Assembly: GCF_000599605.1 (NCBI RefSeq)
Contig: NZ_KK082668.1
Span: forward strand, 210,210-274,209
DNA length: 64,000 nt
From: Prevotella sp. HJM029
GTDB lineage: Bacteria; Bacteroidota; Bacteroidia; Bacteroidales; Bacteroidaceae
Reading direction: 5' to 3'
Under the pieces are notes generated by a model. That model was not told where the DNA came from. It saw only the letters and a program-made list of their open reading frames with translations, and did not search any database. Positions 33,515 to 41,772 of this stretch are shown in pieces (position 1 is the stretch's first letter; each line of letters begins with the position of its first letter). The translations under genes and the position numbers were made by a program.

Positions 33515-35674
33515 CTATTCTAATGTTAAGACAATATGCATGCCTTTCTTTATTCTTTGGCCAGCTTCTATGTCTTGTTTTATAACACTTCCACGCCCAA
33601 TAATGGTTGTTTTTACGCCTCGACTCTCTAACAAATAAACGGCATCTCGCGCGCCCATGCCCACAACATTGGGTACAATGTGACGGCTTGGCGTTGAGGT
33701 TTGTTCTAAGATGATGGTTTTCTGTTGTGGGCGATGCTCGACTTTTCCCCAAATGGGATTGCCATTGGCATAGCTTCCACTCCAGTTTTTATTGGCATTA
33801 ATGCCTAAATGCGACAGCACATAATCGGCAGCTAAGACGTTACCTGACTTCACATCGGGGGTAAATATCGATGAGGAATCGCGTGCATCAGCCACATCTA
33901 AGCGCAGACTCTGCGCCATAATGCCTTCCGCAATGTTATGAAAAACGACACCACTCATACCACCTCCGCTGGCAGGAATACCCGATTTCTGAATACAAAC
34001 GATGCAGCTATAGCGGGGATTATCAGCAGGAAAGTAGCCCGCAAAGCTCAAAAGATAGTTCACTCCGCCATTCTTATAACCCTGAACTCCTTTAGACATT
34101 TGCGCAGTTCCCGTCTTTCCAGCTACTCGAAACGATGGAGAACCAGCCTTTTTACCTAAACCTTGGCTCACCACATGGTCGAGAATGGTTTGTATTTCAT
34201 GTAGGGTCTTAGGCTTACAGATGCTATTTCGCATCACTTCTGGTGGAAAATCAATGATAACTTCACCATTCTTCACCACCTCTTTTACAAACCTTGGGCG
34301 CATCATCTTGCCGTTGTTGGCAATCGCATTGTAGAAAGTTAGCGTTGAAATCGGTGGAATTTGCGTCTCATAACCAATGCTCATCCAAGGTAAAGCCGTG
34401 TGACTCCAGTTCACCCATTCGCCTCTATTGTTCTTCTTTGGCATGCGAATTCGGGCTGAAGATGCACCAACAAGTGGTATTTTTAAGTCGTCAGCAAGTC
34501 CTGTTCTATAGATACCTTCAACAAACTTCTCTGGGTGATTACGATAGTGTTCATCGATAATTCGGCTCACACCTATGTTCGAACTCACCATTAAAGTCTG
34601 TGGTAAGGTGAGCAATCCATAGCCACCTCGTCGCCAGTTATGGTCTTTCATCTCGCGTCCATACATAGGCCATGTGCCCGAACCTGTTTCAACTTTATAG
34701 GTAGTATCTACCACACCATCGTCTAAAGCCACCATGATGGAAGCCGTTTTAAATACAGAACCAGGTTCCAAAAGGTCGCTAACTGCATGGTTACGCACCT
34801 CACGATATTCGCCATCTACGCATTTTTCCATGTTCACAATGGCTTTGATATCACCCGTAGCAACCTCCATAACGATAGCAACCCCTACGTTCCCATTGAT
34901 AAGTTTCAACTCATCTATGACCGAACGCTCAGCTAAGTCTTGCATACCTACATCGATAGTTGTCACAATATCGGCACCATCAATGGGCGGAGTATCCATG
35001 ATATCGAGAAACTTATTGAGCACCTTTCGGCGATGAATGATACCATTACTACCACGAAGAATGGAGTCATAGGACAGCTCTAAACCAAATCTTGCAGTGT
35101 CTTTTGCACCAAACATGGCACCAATTGTGCGCCCTGCTAACGACCCATAGCTACGCTTTCGGGCGTTATATTCTTCTACATGAAAGCCACTTTTGTTGGG
35201 AGGAAGGTTGAAAACGGGTAGCGCTTTTACCTCTGTGTAGGTGTTATAATCCACTCGTTTGTTCCAAATGGCCCAGTGTCGACTCCCTTTTTGCTGACCT
35301 TCTACCAACAAATGCTTGAAGGAAGAAACTGGCTTTTCTGGGAAAATGCGGTTTAACCCCATACAAATCGAGTCGAGTTTACTGCGCCAGAGCGAATCGT
35401 TCTTGGCCTCTTCCAAGGCTTTGAAGTCCATGAAGAGCTTAAATTCGGGCAATGAACTGGCCATGAGTTGTCCATCACAGCTTAAGATATTGCCTCGGAT
35501 AGGCTTCACACTTACGCTGTCTTTCTTCACGCGATTGGCTACTTGTTGCCAGTAATCACGTTTTGCAGTCATCAAATAGAGCGCTTTACCCAACACGCCT
35601 ATGGCAACAATCGTCATCAATATGGCGATTACACTATAGCGTGGCATCACTTTGTTTTGATTGAACTTGCTCAT
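33515..35674 (-). CDS. ftsI: Septal penicillin-binding protein FtsI with C-terminal PASTA domain
   Basis: A 719-residue class B PBP, the septal peptidoglycan transpeptidase. One N-terminal transmembrane helix (about 12-32) precedes the pedestal region RGNILSCDGQLMASSLPEF (about 58-76). The active-site serine lies in EPGSVFKTASIM (about 307-318), the SxN motif in SSNIGVSRI, and the KTG triad in AGKTGTAQMSKG (about 518-529). A PASTA domain (PNVVGMGARDAVYLLESRG) occupies the last 65 residues, a feature of Gram-positive PBPs also seen in Bacteroidetes. Its ATG overlaps the ftsL stop by four bases. Confidence 0.95.
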   Translation of the reverse strand: MSKFNQNKVMPRYSVIAILMTIVAIGVLGKALYLMTAKRDYWQQVANRVKKDSVSVKPIRGNILSCDGQLMASSLPEFKLFMDFKALEEAKNDSLWRSKLDSICMGLNRIFPEKPVSSFKHLLVEGQQKGSRHWAIWNKRVDYNTYTEVKALPVFNLPPNKSGFHVEEYNARKRSYGSLAGRTIGAMFGAKDTARFGLELSYDSILRGSNGIIHRRKVLNKFLDIMDTPPIDGADIVTTIDVGMQDLAERSVIDELKLINGNVGVAIVMEVATGDIKAIVNMEKCVDGEYREVRNHAVSDLLEPGSVFKTASIMVALDDGVVDTTYKVETGSGTWPMYGREMKDHNWRRGGYGLLTLPQTLMVSSNIGVSRIIDEHYRNHPEKFVEGIYRTGLADDLKIPLVGASSARIRMPKKNNRGEWVNWSHTALPWMSIGYETQIPPISTLTFYNAIANNGKMMRPRFVKEVVKNGEVIIDFPPEVMRNSICKPKTLHEIQTILDHVVSQGLGKKAGSPSFRVAGKTGTAQMSKGVQGYKNGGVNYLLSFAGYFPADNPRYSCIVCIQKSGIPASGGGMSGVVFHNIAEGIMAQSLRLDVADARDSSSIFTPDVKSGNVLAADYVLSHLGINANKNWSGSYANGNPIWGKVEHRPQQKTIILEQTSTPSRHIVPNVVGMGARDAVYLLESRGVKTTIIGRGSVIKQDIEAGQRIKKGMHIVLTLE

Positions 35675-36219
35675 TCTTCAGGAACATTAATGATGTAAGG
35701 TGGCTGTGTTGCAATTTTCAGCACACTGTCTTTGTTATTCTTTAGCAACTCTAACACGTGGCTTTCTCTGCTTTTTTCAGTCAGTTGACTGCTGCTGGAT
35801 AGGGCTTTATATTTCGTATCTTGCAATTCATCCTGTAGGCGATCAATCTCAATGAGGTCTTTCTGCACACTGTAACGATTAGCGATATAGAAAATAAGGA
35901 ATAGTGTAATGAGCAAGAATACACCAATCTGATTACGCATGGTCTGCGTAGTGAGAATGTCACCACCCAAGATTTTCTTCAGCGTGAAGGTGAAAGCCTG
36001 CGGCGATTCATCTTCTGTGGCTTGCTTTTCAATCACCTCTTTCAATGAAGGACCCTCTCCCTCATCAGACGCAGCAGTGCCCTTTGCCATACGTGGACGT
36101 ACTTTCTCTTCCTCCGCAGGCAAAATATCCTCTTGCATTTCATCATTATTTGCTATAGATGATGCTACAATAGATGTTATTTCGGATGTCCCTTTTGGGG
36201 CTATATCTTCATTTTTCAT
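35671..36219 (-). CDS. ftsL: FtsL-like division protein
   Basis: A 182-residue bitopic protein: a long acidic cytoplasmic N-terminus (about 1-85), one transmembrane helix (about 102-118, IGVFLLITLFLIFYIA) and a short periplasmic coiled coil (about 122-165, IDRLQDELQDTKYKAL). Topology and position between rsmH and ftsI identify it as the FtsL-equivalent subunit of the FtsQBL complex, although sequence conservation is poor. The N-terminal extension makes it longer than the roughly 120-residue E. coli protein. Four-base overlaps on both sides indicate translational coupling. Confidence 0.8.
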   Translation of the reverse strand: MKNEDIAPKGTSEITSIVASSIANNDEMQEDILPAEEEKVRPRMAKGTAASDEGEGPSLKEVIEKQATEDESPQAFTFTLKKILGGDILTTQTMRNQIGVFLLITLFLIFYIANRYSVQKDLIEIDRLQDELQDTKYKALSSSSQLTEKSRESHVLELLKNNKDSVLKIATQPPYIINVPEE

Positions 36220-37163
36220 ATCTTTTCTGCTATCCTTAATTTTGCACTTCTACTTCGAGGATTCTCGCGTTGTTCATCACTATCGGGCACAATCACCTTA
36301 TTATTAACCAACTTTAGTGGAGCCTTCATGTGCCCATAGAAGTCAACTTGCCGTTCGCCAGCAATGTTTCCGGTCTTCATCATGTTTTTCACCATGCGGT
36401 CTTCTAACGAATGATAGGTGATAACGCATAATCTCCCGCCAGGTTGAAGACAGCCAACGGCGGCCAAAAGCATGTCACTTAGTGCATCCATCTCGTGGTT
36501 TACTTCAATGCGCAACGCTTGAAACAGGCGCGCTAAATCCTTTTTTTCACGTTCACGTTTAAAGAATGGCTCCACCACATGCAAAAAATCTTGTGTCGTT
36601 GCAATGGGCTTTATGGTGCGAGCAGCGACCAAAGCAGAGGCAAGACGACGTGAATTTCTCAGTTCACCATACAGATAAAACACCTTAGCCAAGGCTTCTT
36701 CGGTATAAGTATTCACGATATCGGCGGCCGTTTTACCCTCACGTTTGTTCATGCGCATATCTAATGGTGCTTCAAAGCGGAATGAAAAGCCGCGTGACTC
36801 ATCGTCAAAGTGGTGACTTGAAACACCCAAATCGGCGAGCAATCCATCGACACCTTCTACGCCATAGTAGTGCATCCAATTACGTAAATAGCGGAAATTA
36901 CTGCGTACAAAAGTAAATCGTGGGTCATCAATAAAACGTTGTTGTCCACCTGTCTCTAACTGAAAAACATTCTTTTCGGCATCAGCATCTTGGTCGAAAC
37001 TATAGAGGTGGGCGGTTGAATCCAATCGAGAAAGTAATTCACGACTATGCCCTCCACCCCCAAAGGTGGCGTCAACATAAACACCTCCGGGATGGATATT
37101 TAGTCCATCAATGCTCGGTTCTAAAAGCACTGGTATGTGATAGTCCTCTATTGTCTTAACCAT
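36216..37163 (-). CDS. rsmH: 16S rRNA (cytosine-N4) methyltransferase RsmH
   Basis: A 315-residue methyltransferase (also called MraW) that methylates C1402 of 16S rRNA. HIPVLLEPSIDGLNI (about 9-23) and the SAM-binding VDATFGGGGHSRELLSRL (about 30-47) open the protein; DLGVSSHHFDDESRGFSFR (about 109-127) and ITYHSLEDRMVKNMMK (about 251-266) are the other family motifs. It is normally the second dcw gene after mraZ; here the preceding mraZ is a 38-codon remnant ending 49 bases upstream. Confidence 0.97.
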   Translation of the reverse strand: MVKTIEDYHIPVLLEPSIDGLNIHPGGVYVDATFGGGGHSRELLSRLDSTAHLYSFDQDADAEKNVFQLETGGQQRFIDDPRFTFVRSNFRYLRNWMHYYGVEGVDGLLADLGVSSHHFDDESRGFSFRFEAPLDMRMNKREGKTAADIVNTYTEEALAKVFYLYGELRNSRRLASALVAARTIKPIATTQDFLHVVEPFFKREREKKDLARLFQALRIEVNHEMDALSDMLLAAVGCLQPGGRLCVITYHSLEDRMVKNMMKTGNIAGERQVDFYGHMKAPLKLVNNKVIVPDSDEQRENPRSRSAKLRIAEKI

Positions 37164-37212
37164 GACCTAAAAGTCCCAAATTAAATGTTCGTCGTTGCTG
37201 TAAAAACCACGG

Positions 37213-37329
37213 CTACTTCTCGCACATAAAATCCTGCAGCGTGTCGCCAAAGTCATTTGCATGGGTGCAATTTTCCTCTGCTCTTCCTTTGGCATCAGCC
37301 CTGTTTTCGAGGCTACCTAAAGAACGCAT
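37213..37329 (-). pseudogene. mraZ: mraZ reduced by a large in-frame internal deletion
   Basis: A 38-codon frame in the exact position of mraZ. Residues 1-16, MRSLGSLENRADAKGR, match the MraZ N-terminus (usual form MRFLGNIEAKxDAKGR in this phylum). Residues 17-38, AEENCTHANDFGDTLQ then DFMCEK, match the MraZ C-terminus (usual form xEEPFMxPxxFGxALExxM). The intervening 110 or so residues, including most of both AbrB-like DNA-binding halves, are missing, while start, frame and stop remain. Normal MraZ is about 150 residues. Either a decayed gene or a retained leader peptide; a working MraZ repressor is very unlikely. The frame can be extended to 37401, but ATG 37329 is the MraZ start. Confidence 0.8.
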
Positions 37330-37358
37330 ATGTATGTATTGATTGAGAATCTCGGCTT

Positions 37359-37366
37359 CAAAATTA
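37359..37366 (-). promoter_or_regulatory. -7 element for the dcw cluster
   Basis: TAATTTTG on the minus strand, 29 bases upstream of the mraZ-remnant ATG. I find no TTTG at the usual spacing, so the promoter may be weak or activator-dependent. The 22-bp array begins 26 bases further upstream. Confidence 0.45.
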
Positions 37367-37391
37367 CATAAAATTCTCCACATTGTCTCAC

Positions 37392-37567
37392 TTCTTTCCA
37401 CAAAATCGTTTGCAAAGTGGCCTTCTTTATGCAGTAAAGTGGCCTACTTTACATGGCAATGTAGCCTACTTTGTGGCGTAAAGTGGCCCACTTTACTTTC
37501 GGTTCTGTTTGCACTTTCGATTAAAAGGGCGTTGCTATTCGCCCAAAAAGCCTGCAACTTGCTGTGA
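37392..37567. repeat. 22-bp-period tandem array B upstream of the dcw cluster
   Basis: The cleanest array. Units at 37414, 37436, 37458 and 37480 have cores AAAGTGGCCTTCTTT, AAAGTGGCCTACTTT, AATGTAGCCTACTTT and AAAGTGGCCCACTTT, exactly 22 bases apart; the last forms GTAAAGTGG-C-CCACTTTAC (37478-37496), a perfect dyad. The 18-base string CTTTATGCAGTAAAGTGG (37425-37442) recurs at 44332-44349 in array E. A preceding unit at 37392 (CAAAATCGTTTGC) matches units in arrays A and C. Three weaker in-phase units follow to 37567, near the end of the SGNH hydrolase gene. Confidence 0.8.
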
Positions 37568-37572
37568 GAAAG

Positions 37573-38778
37573 CTATTTCAAGCGCTCTGCAGCATATTCA
37601 CCCATCGCACGATAACCTTCGGGATTGGGGTGCAACCAATCGCTCTGCCATTGCTTTTGCAGACGCTCCGGGTCGGCAGGGTCACGCAGAAGTTCGTCAA
37701 AATCTAAGATGCCATTTACGCGTTCACGTTGTGATCGAATCCATTGGTTGACGGTTTTGCGGGCAGCTTCGTGAAAGAGTGAGTAATAATCCGCACCTTT
37801 AAACGGTGTAATGGTGCACAGGAAGATGCGCAGGTTGCGGGCTTTCGCCTTGGTAATCATCTCATCATAGGCGTTAATCAAGTCGGCAGCCACGCGTTCA
37901 CTCGCTCCTTTTGAGGCCGCTCCTATATCGTTTATGCCTTCAAAAATTACCACAGTCTCGATGCCTGGCTGCATTAAAATGTCACGATTGAAACGTTGTT
38001 TGGCCAAAATACCGAAACCTCCCGCCACCGTTACGCGGTTATTGCCGATGCCTAAATTAAGAATGCCGCGCGTTGTCACGCCATGTCGTTTCTGTAATTG
38101 CTCTGCTAATACGTCCGTCCAGCGATTGTTTGCATTGTCAGTGGTGCCCTTTCCATCGGTAATCGAGTTGCCGATAATACCAATAGCCTTCACTGTGAGG
38201 TCGAAAACGGCTATCGAGGCAATATTAAACCAATGGTTTTCACGAAACGAAGGTGCAAAGTTGCTGCGTGCTGTGCTCACACCTTTGAGGATATAAGAGG
38301 TGGTACGCGAGCCCATGTGCACGGTAGGAACTGATGGAGCACGCCCATAATTCATCGTGATGGCTATCTTTTCTAAAGGTTGAAGCTCGAAAGAAAGGGC
38401 ATCACTTACAATGCGTTTCCCAGCTGGAATCGTCACTTGTGTTTGCCCATTAAAAAGCAAATATTTAGCTGTTTGTGGCACAATAGCAAAACTATCGGTG
38501 GAGTGAGCGATGTAAACCGAACGAATGGTGAGTGGCTCGCGTGAGAGTTCGTTGCTGAGTTCTAAGCGCATGAGCTTACCACCAATCGAAACTTTTACCA
38601 CTTGTCGCACGGATCGATAAGACAAGTTGTTATTATAAGGCATGAAACTCTTCACGGGTTGTTGCTGTGCTGTGGCCCAAGTGCCCACCCAATGGTCGCC
38701 TGTTGTTGCACGTTCCATCTGTGCTCCAGCGGCAATAACACCCCACACGAAGCACAACATCAATAACATTCTCTTCAT
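37573..38778 (-). CDS. Secreted SGNH/GDSL-type hydrolase
   Basis: A 401-residue protein with a signal peptide (about 1-19, ending VIAAGAQ). The SGNH fold begins with block I, IGIIGNSITDGKGTTDNANN (about 198-217, catalytic Ser), then GILNLGIGNNRV (block II), IVFEGINDIGA-like block III (about 277-287) and the Asp-His pair in SDWLHPNPEGYRAMG (about 378-392). The N-terminal 180 residues are a beta-rich accessory region. These enzymes remove ester-linked groups from sugars or lipids; the substrate is unknown. It has its own -7 element. Confidence 0.87.
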   Translation of the reverse strand: MKRMLLMLCFVWGVIAAGAQMERATTGDHWVGTWATAQQQPVKSFMPYNNNLSYRSVRQVVKVSIGGKLMRLELSNELSREPLTIRSVYIAHSTDSFAIVPQTAKYLLFNGQTQVTIPAGKRIVSDALSFELQPLEKIAITMNYGRAPSVPTVHMGSRTTSYILKGVSTARSNFAPSFRENHWFNIASIAVFDLTVKAIGIIGNSITDGKGTTDNANNRWTDVLAEQLQKRHGVTTRGILNLGIGNNRVTVAGGFGILAKQRFNRDILMQPGIETVVIFEGINDIGAASKGASERVAADLINAYDEMITKAKARNLRIFLCTITPFKGADYYSLFHEAARKTVNQWIRSQRERVNGILDFDELLRDPADPERLQKQWQSDWLHPNPEGYRAMGEYAAERLK

Positions 38779-38810
38779 TTTCTTTTGTGTTATTATCCAA
38801 ATTCAAGGTG

Positions 38811-38818
38811 CAAAAGTA
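38811..38818 (-). promoter_or_regulatory. -7 element for the SGNH hydrolase gene
   Basis: TACTTTTG on the minus strand, 32 bases upstream of the ATG at 38778. Confidence 0.4.
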
Positions 38819-38905
38819 GAGTTTTTTATGAGGCTATGGTCATAAAATAACGTTAAAAAAGCACCTTTCTATGTGAAGCCGTGAAAAATGTTTAAGGAAA
38901 AGTGT

Positions 38906-38913
38906 TACCTTTG
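38906..38913 (+). promoter_or_regulatory. -7 element for the DUF5687-ABC operon
   Basis: TACCTTTG, 30 bases upstream of the ATG at 38944. No clear -33 element. Confidence 0.4.
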
Positions 38914-38943
38914 ACTCATGTTTTTAACAATAGAAATATAAAG

Positions 38944-40332
38944 ATGCTGAGGATTTTATTACGCCATTGGTGGACTATTTCGTGTCGAACATTCGACTGG
39001 AAACGCTTAGGCGTTGTGGCTTATTTTGCGCTTTGTATGGTTTTTGGTATGTGGATGGGCTTCGAAGCAAGCGGAAATAAAATGTCAACACTCTTCCATC
39101 ATCCTGATAGCATGTATTATATTGTTCCACTTGTAGTGGGCTTTTCCGTGTCAGAGGTGCTGATGAAGCTCTTTTTGAAGCACGATATTACAGGTAGTGA
39201 TGACTATGTGCACACCAAACCCATTTCACGTCGCACATGGAACTCGTTTCTTTTCGCGCTTAATCTGGTAGATTATCTCAACTGGGCCGTACCTGTTTTG
39301 GTGCTCATCCTTGCTTGTTTGGGATTACCTTTGGGCTATGCCTTACTTGCTTTTGCACTTGCTTTGCTTGTGAGTATGACCGATGGGTTACTCATTACGG
39401 CACACCATAAGGCACAAGGGTGGATGTTTAAATTCGTCTTGTGGTTGGCTTGGCTCGTCTATTACGTGTTTGCTGCAGTCTTTATGGTACTGTTGATGCC
39501 GCAACTATCGCCCATTTGGCGTGTGATGGTGTGGGGCATTGTCACCTTGTTGTTTGCAGGTTGCCTTTTCATCTATATGTGCTATTTGCCTCATTATGCC
39601 GACTATCGCCAACAACAGCACGTGGCACGTCGGCTAACGAGTGGGCATTTGTTGAGTATGGACTGGAAGATGCTCATGCGAGTCAAACGCTTCCGCATGA
39701 CTATTTTACTGGTTTCAGCTATTTTTGTGGTGCAGGTTTATCTCAATGCACGTGGAAACAATGACGGAGTCTACCCACGAGGATTCCTTGATACCTACTT
39801 GTTAATGCCGATATTCTTTCCTGCTATTATCATAGGACAGAACCTTTTAGGCGTCGAAAGCAATTTCCTTCATGGCTTATTGACAAGGCCTTTCGATATG
39901 GAGAGCTTGTTAAGGCGGAAGCTTTTGTTCTTTATTCAACTCAATGCGCTGCTTATGTTAGTGCTTTTACCTGGCGTTTTCTTGAGCTATTGGTCTTTAG
40001 GGAAGTTGCTTTCCTCCTTTATTTTTAGCTCCGGGTGTGACCTTTTTCTCCTTCCTTCCTGCTTGTTTTCGCAGCGGTTAGACCTCAATAGTACGTCATT
40101 TTTCAATTATCAGGGTGGTAAAATGAGCTTTCATCTTTACGGATTATTGATGCTGTTGCCCTTAATGTTTACCTTCGCGCTCTATCATTTTTTGCCTTCT
40201 GGGCAACTTGTACAAGCCATTTTAGCGGTTATCGGTGTCGTGTTGTTAAGTCTTTCGCCTTTCGTTATACGGCGATTGGCAAGGTATTTTTGGACTAAGC
40301 GTCATCAACTGGTAGAGACTTTCAATCAATGA
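38944..40332 (+). CDS. DUF5687-type ABC transporter membrane protein
   Basis: A 462-residue polytopic membrane protein with roughly ten to twelve hydrophobic helices in two clusters, separated by a polar loop near residues 215-245. I recognise the N-terminal pattern (LRHWWTISCRTFDWKR) and overall layout as the DUF5687 family, which pairs with an ABC ATPase. ATG 38944 is used instead of a GTG at 38902. The ATPase gene follows after 58 bases, so the two likely form an ABC exporter or an ABC-2-like permease. The transported substrate is unknown. Confidence 0.78.
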   Translation: MLRILLRHWWTISCRTFDWKRLGVVAYFALCMVFGMWMGFEASGNKMSTLFHHPDSMYYIVPLVVGFSVSEVLMKLFLKHDITGSDDYVHTKPISRRTWNSFLFALNLVDYLNWAVPVLVLILACLGLPLGYALLAFALALLVSMTDGLLITAHHKAQGWMFKFVLWLAWLVYYVFAAVFMVLLMPQLSPIWRVMVWGIVTLLFAGCLFIYMCYLPHYADYRQQQHVARRLTSGHLLSMDWKMLMRVKRFRMTILLVSAIFVVQVYLNARGNNDGVYPRGFLDTYLLMPIFFPAIIIGQNLLGVESNFLHGLLTRPFDMESLLRRKLLFFIQLNALLMLVLLPGVFLSYWSLGKLLSSFIFSSGCDLFLLPSCLFSQRLDLNSTSFFNYQGGKMSFHLYGLLMLLPLMFTFALYHFLPSGQLVQAILAVIGVVLLSLSPFVIRRLARYFWTKRHQLVETFNQ

Positions 40333-40390
40333 GCTTGTTGAATGAGACGATAGATGGCATTTATTCACATTAAAAAAATCATCAAAAACA

Positions 40391-41092
40391 ATGGATATTC
40401 AAATTCAACTCCTCCAAAAAGTGTATGGAAAAGCAATGGTTGTCAACATTCCTATGCTCACTTTAAAGCAAGGTGAGTTAGTAGGTTTGGTGGGAAATAA
40501 TGGTGCTGGCAAGACAACGCTCATGCGTTTGATTCTCGATTTGATTGAACCGACACAAGGCTTTGTGTGTAGTAATGGCAAAAAAGTAAATGAGACAGAG
40601 GCTTGGAAACAATATACGGGCTCGTTTATTGATGGGCGTTTCCTCATAGAACTTTATACACCCGAAGAATATTTTCAATTCATTGCAGCCGTTTATGGCA
40701 TTGATGATGCCACTTTGCAAGAGCGTTTGGCTTATTATGCACCACTCATGCACGATGAAATCCTTGGGAAAAAGAAATACATTCGCGATTTTTCGCAGGG
40801 CAATAAACAAAAGATTGGCATCATTGGCGCAATGCTTATTCATCCACAAGTGCTCATACTCGATGAGCCTTTCAACTTCCTTGATCCATCATCACAAATA
40901 CAAGTGAGCAAATTTATTAAACGAATCAATGAAGAATTGGGCACATTAGTACTTTTATCAAGCCATAATCTTAACTTTGTGGCCGATATTTCATCGCGCA
41001 TTCTGCTGATGGAAAAGGGTGAAATCATTAAAGATTTGCCCAATAATGATGGCAGTGCCATGCAGACTTTAGCTGCCTATTTCGGTGAATAG
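40391..41092 (+). CDS. ABC transporter ATP-binding protein
   Basis: A 233-residue ATPase subunit. Walker A GNNGAGKTTLMRL (about 35-47), a Q-loop near residue 78 (YTGSF), the signature FSQGNKQKIGIIGAML (about 135-150; a divergent LSGGQ), Walker B VLILDEPFNFLDP (about 154-166) and the H-loop SSHN (about 194-197) are all visible. It resembles ABC-2 exporter ATPases of the CcmA/NodI type. It pairs with the preceding DUF5687 membrane protein and ends at a strong bidirectional terminator. Confidence 0.93.
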   Translation: MDIQIQLLQKVYGKAMVVNIPMLTLKQGELVGLVGNNGAGKTTLMRLILDLIEPTQGFVCSNGKKVNETEAWKQYTGSFIDGRFLIELYTPEEYFQFIAAVYGIDDATLQERLAYYAPLMHDEILGKKKYIRDFSQGNKQKIGIIGAMLIHPQVLILDEPFNFLDPSSQIQVSKFIKRINEELGTLVLLSSHNLNFVADISSRILLMEKGEIIKDLPNNDGSAMQTLAAYFGE

Positions 41093-41110
41093 CTGCGTAG
41101 TTGGGCATAA

Positions 41111-41146
41111 AAAAAGGTTCGCATACACAAGTATGCGAACCTTTTT
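41111..41146. terminator. Bidirectional terminator, ABC ATPase / NlpE-like genes
   Basis: Perfect 16-bp stem AAAAAGGTTCGCATAC (41111-41126) with GTATGCGAACCTTTTT (41131-41146), loop ACAA, between convergent genes. Confidence 0.88.
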
Positions 41147-41181
41147 ATGTAATGATTTGTATTCTAATATTCAAGAAGCAA

Positions 41182-41649
41182 TTACTTTTTGAGTTTCAAA
41201 TCATAGTTCAATTTTGAAGCAGCTTCCTGGAAATCGCTGTTAACCAAGCGCAAAGTGCTGTCATTAACAACCTTCAAAATGGTCTCACCAGAGCCATCTG
41301 ATGCAGGAAGTCTGTAGAAAGTACCTTCTTTTCCAGCAACAGTTTTCTTTACAACTTCATACTTTCCTTTGCTTTCTGAAGTTTGATCTTTGCCATTTTC
41401 TGCTTGAAGATAAATCGTTGTGAGGCGGAAACCCTTTGAAGAGTCACTCACACAAGCCAACTGATACTTAATACCTGGACCATCAGCTGCAGGAACTGTA
41501 CCCTCATAAACTACAGAATCAGTAACTGCTGAATCATTAGCTGTTGAATCATTGGCACCAGCATTGGCTGCTGTTTTACCGTTGTTTTGGCAAGCTGCGA
41601 AAGAAACACCTGCAGCAAGCAATACAATTGCATTTCTAAATTTTTTCAT
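41182..41649 (-). CDS. NlpE-like lipoprotein lacking the CXXC motif
   Basis: A 155-residue lipoprotein: signal peptide and lipobox SFAACQNN (Cys20), then a Ala/Asn/Asp/Ser-rich spacer, then an NlpE N-terminal-like beta domain (VYEGTVPAADGPGIKYQLAC, about residues 47-66). NlpE in E. coli senses copper or lipoprotein stress through a CXXC in this loop (usual PCADCxGI). Here both positions are non-Cys (PAADGPGI), so copper or disulfide sensing by that route is excluded. One other Cys follows at LACVSD. Single gene with its own -7 element and terminator. Confidence 0.8.
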   Translation of the reverse strand: MKKFRNAIVLLAAGVSFAACQNNGKTAANAGANDSTANDSAVTDSVVYEGTVPAADGPGIKYQLACVSDSSKGFRLTTIYLQAENGKDQTSESKGKYEVVKKTVAGKEGTFYRLPASDGSGETILKVVNDSTLRLVNSDFQEAASKLNYDLKLKK

Positions 41650-41680
41650 AACTCTAAATGTTTTATCAATAAAAGATGCG

Positions 41681-41688
41681 CAAATTTA
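41681..41688 (-). promoter_or_regulatory. -7 element for the NlpE-like gene
   Basis: TAAATTTG on the minus strand, 31 bases upstream of the ATG. Confidence 0.45.
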
Positions 41689-41772
41689 GCTATTAAACAT
41701 AAGACTAATATCAATTTTGACTATAAAAATCGTTAATAAGGGACTTTTGTTCAATAATAGTGATGATAGATT

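Noticed and set aside
37392-37567. CRISPR-like array
   Set aside because: The whole 22-base unit repeats degenerately; there is no constant repeat alternating with unique spacers of 30 or more bases, and no cas gene.
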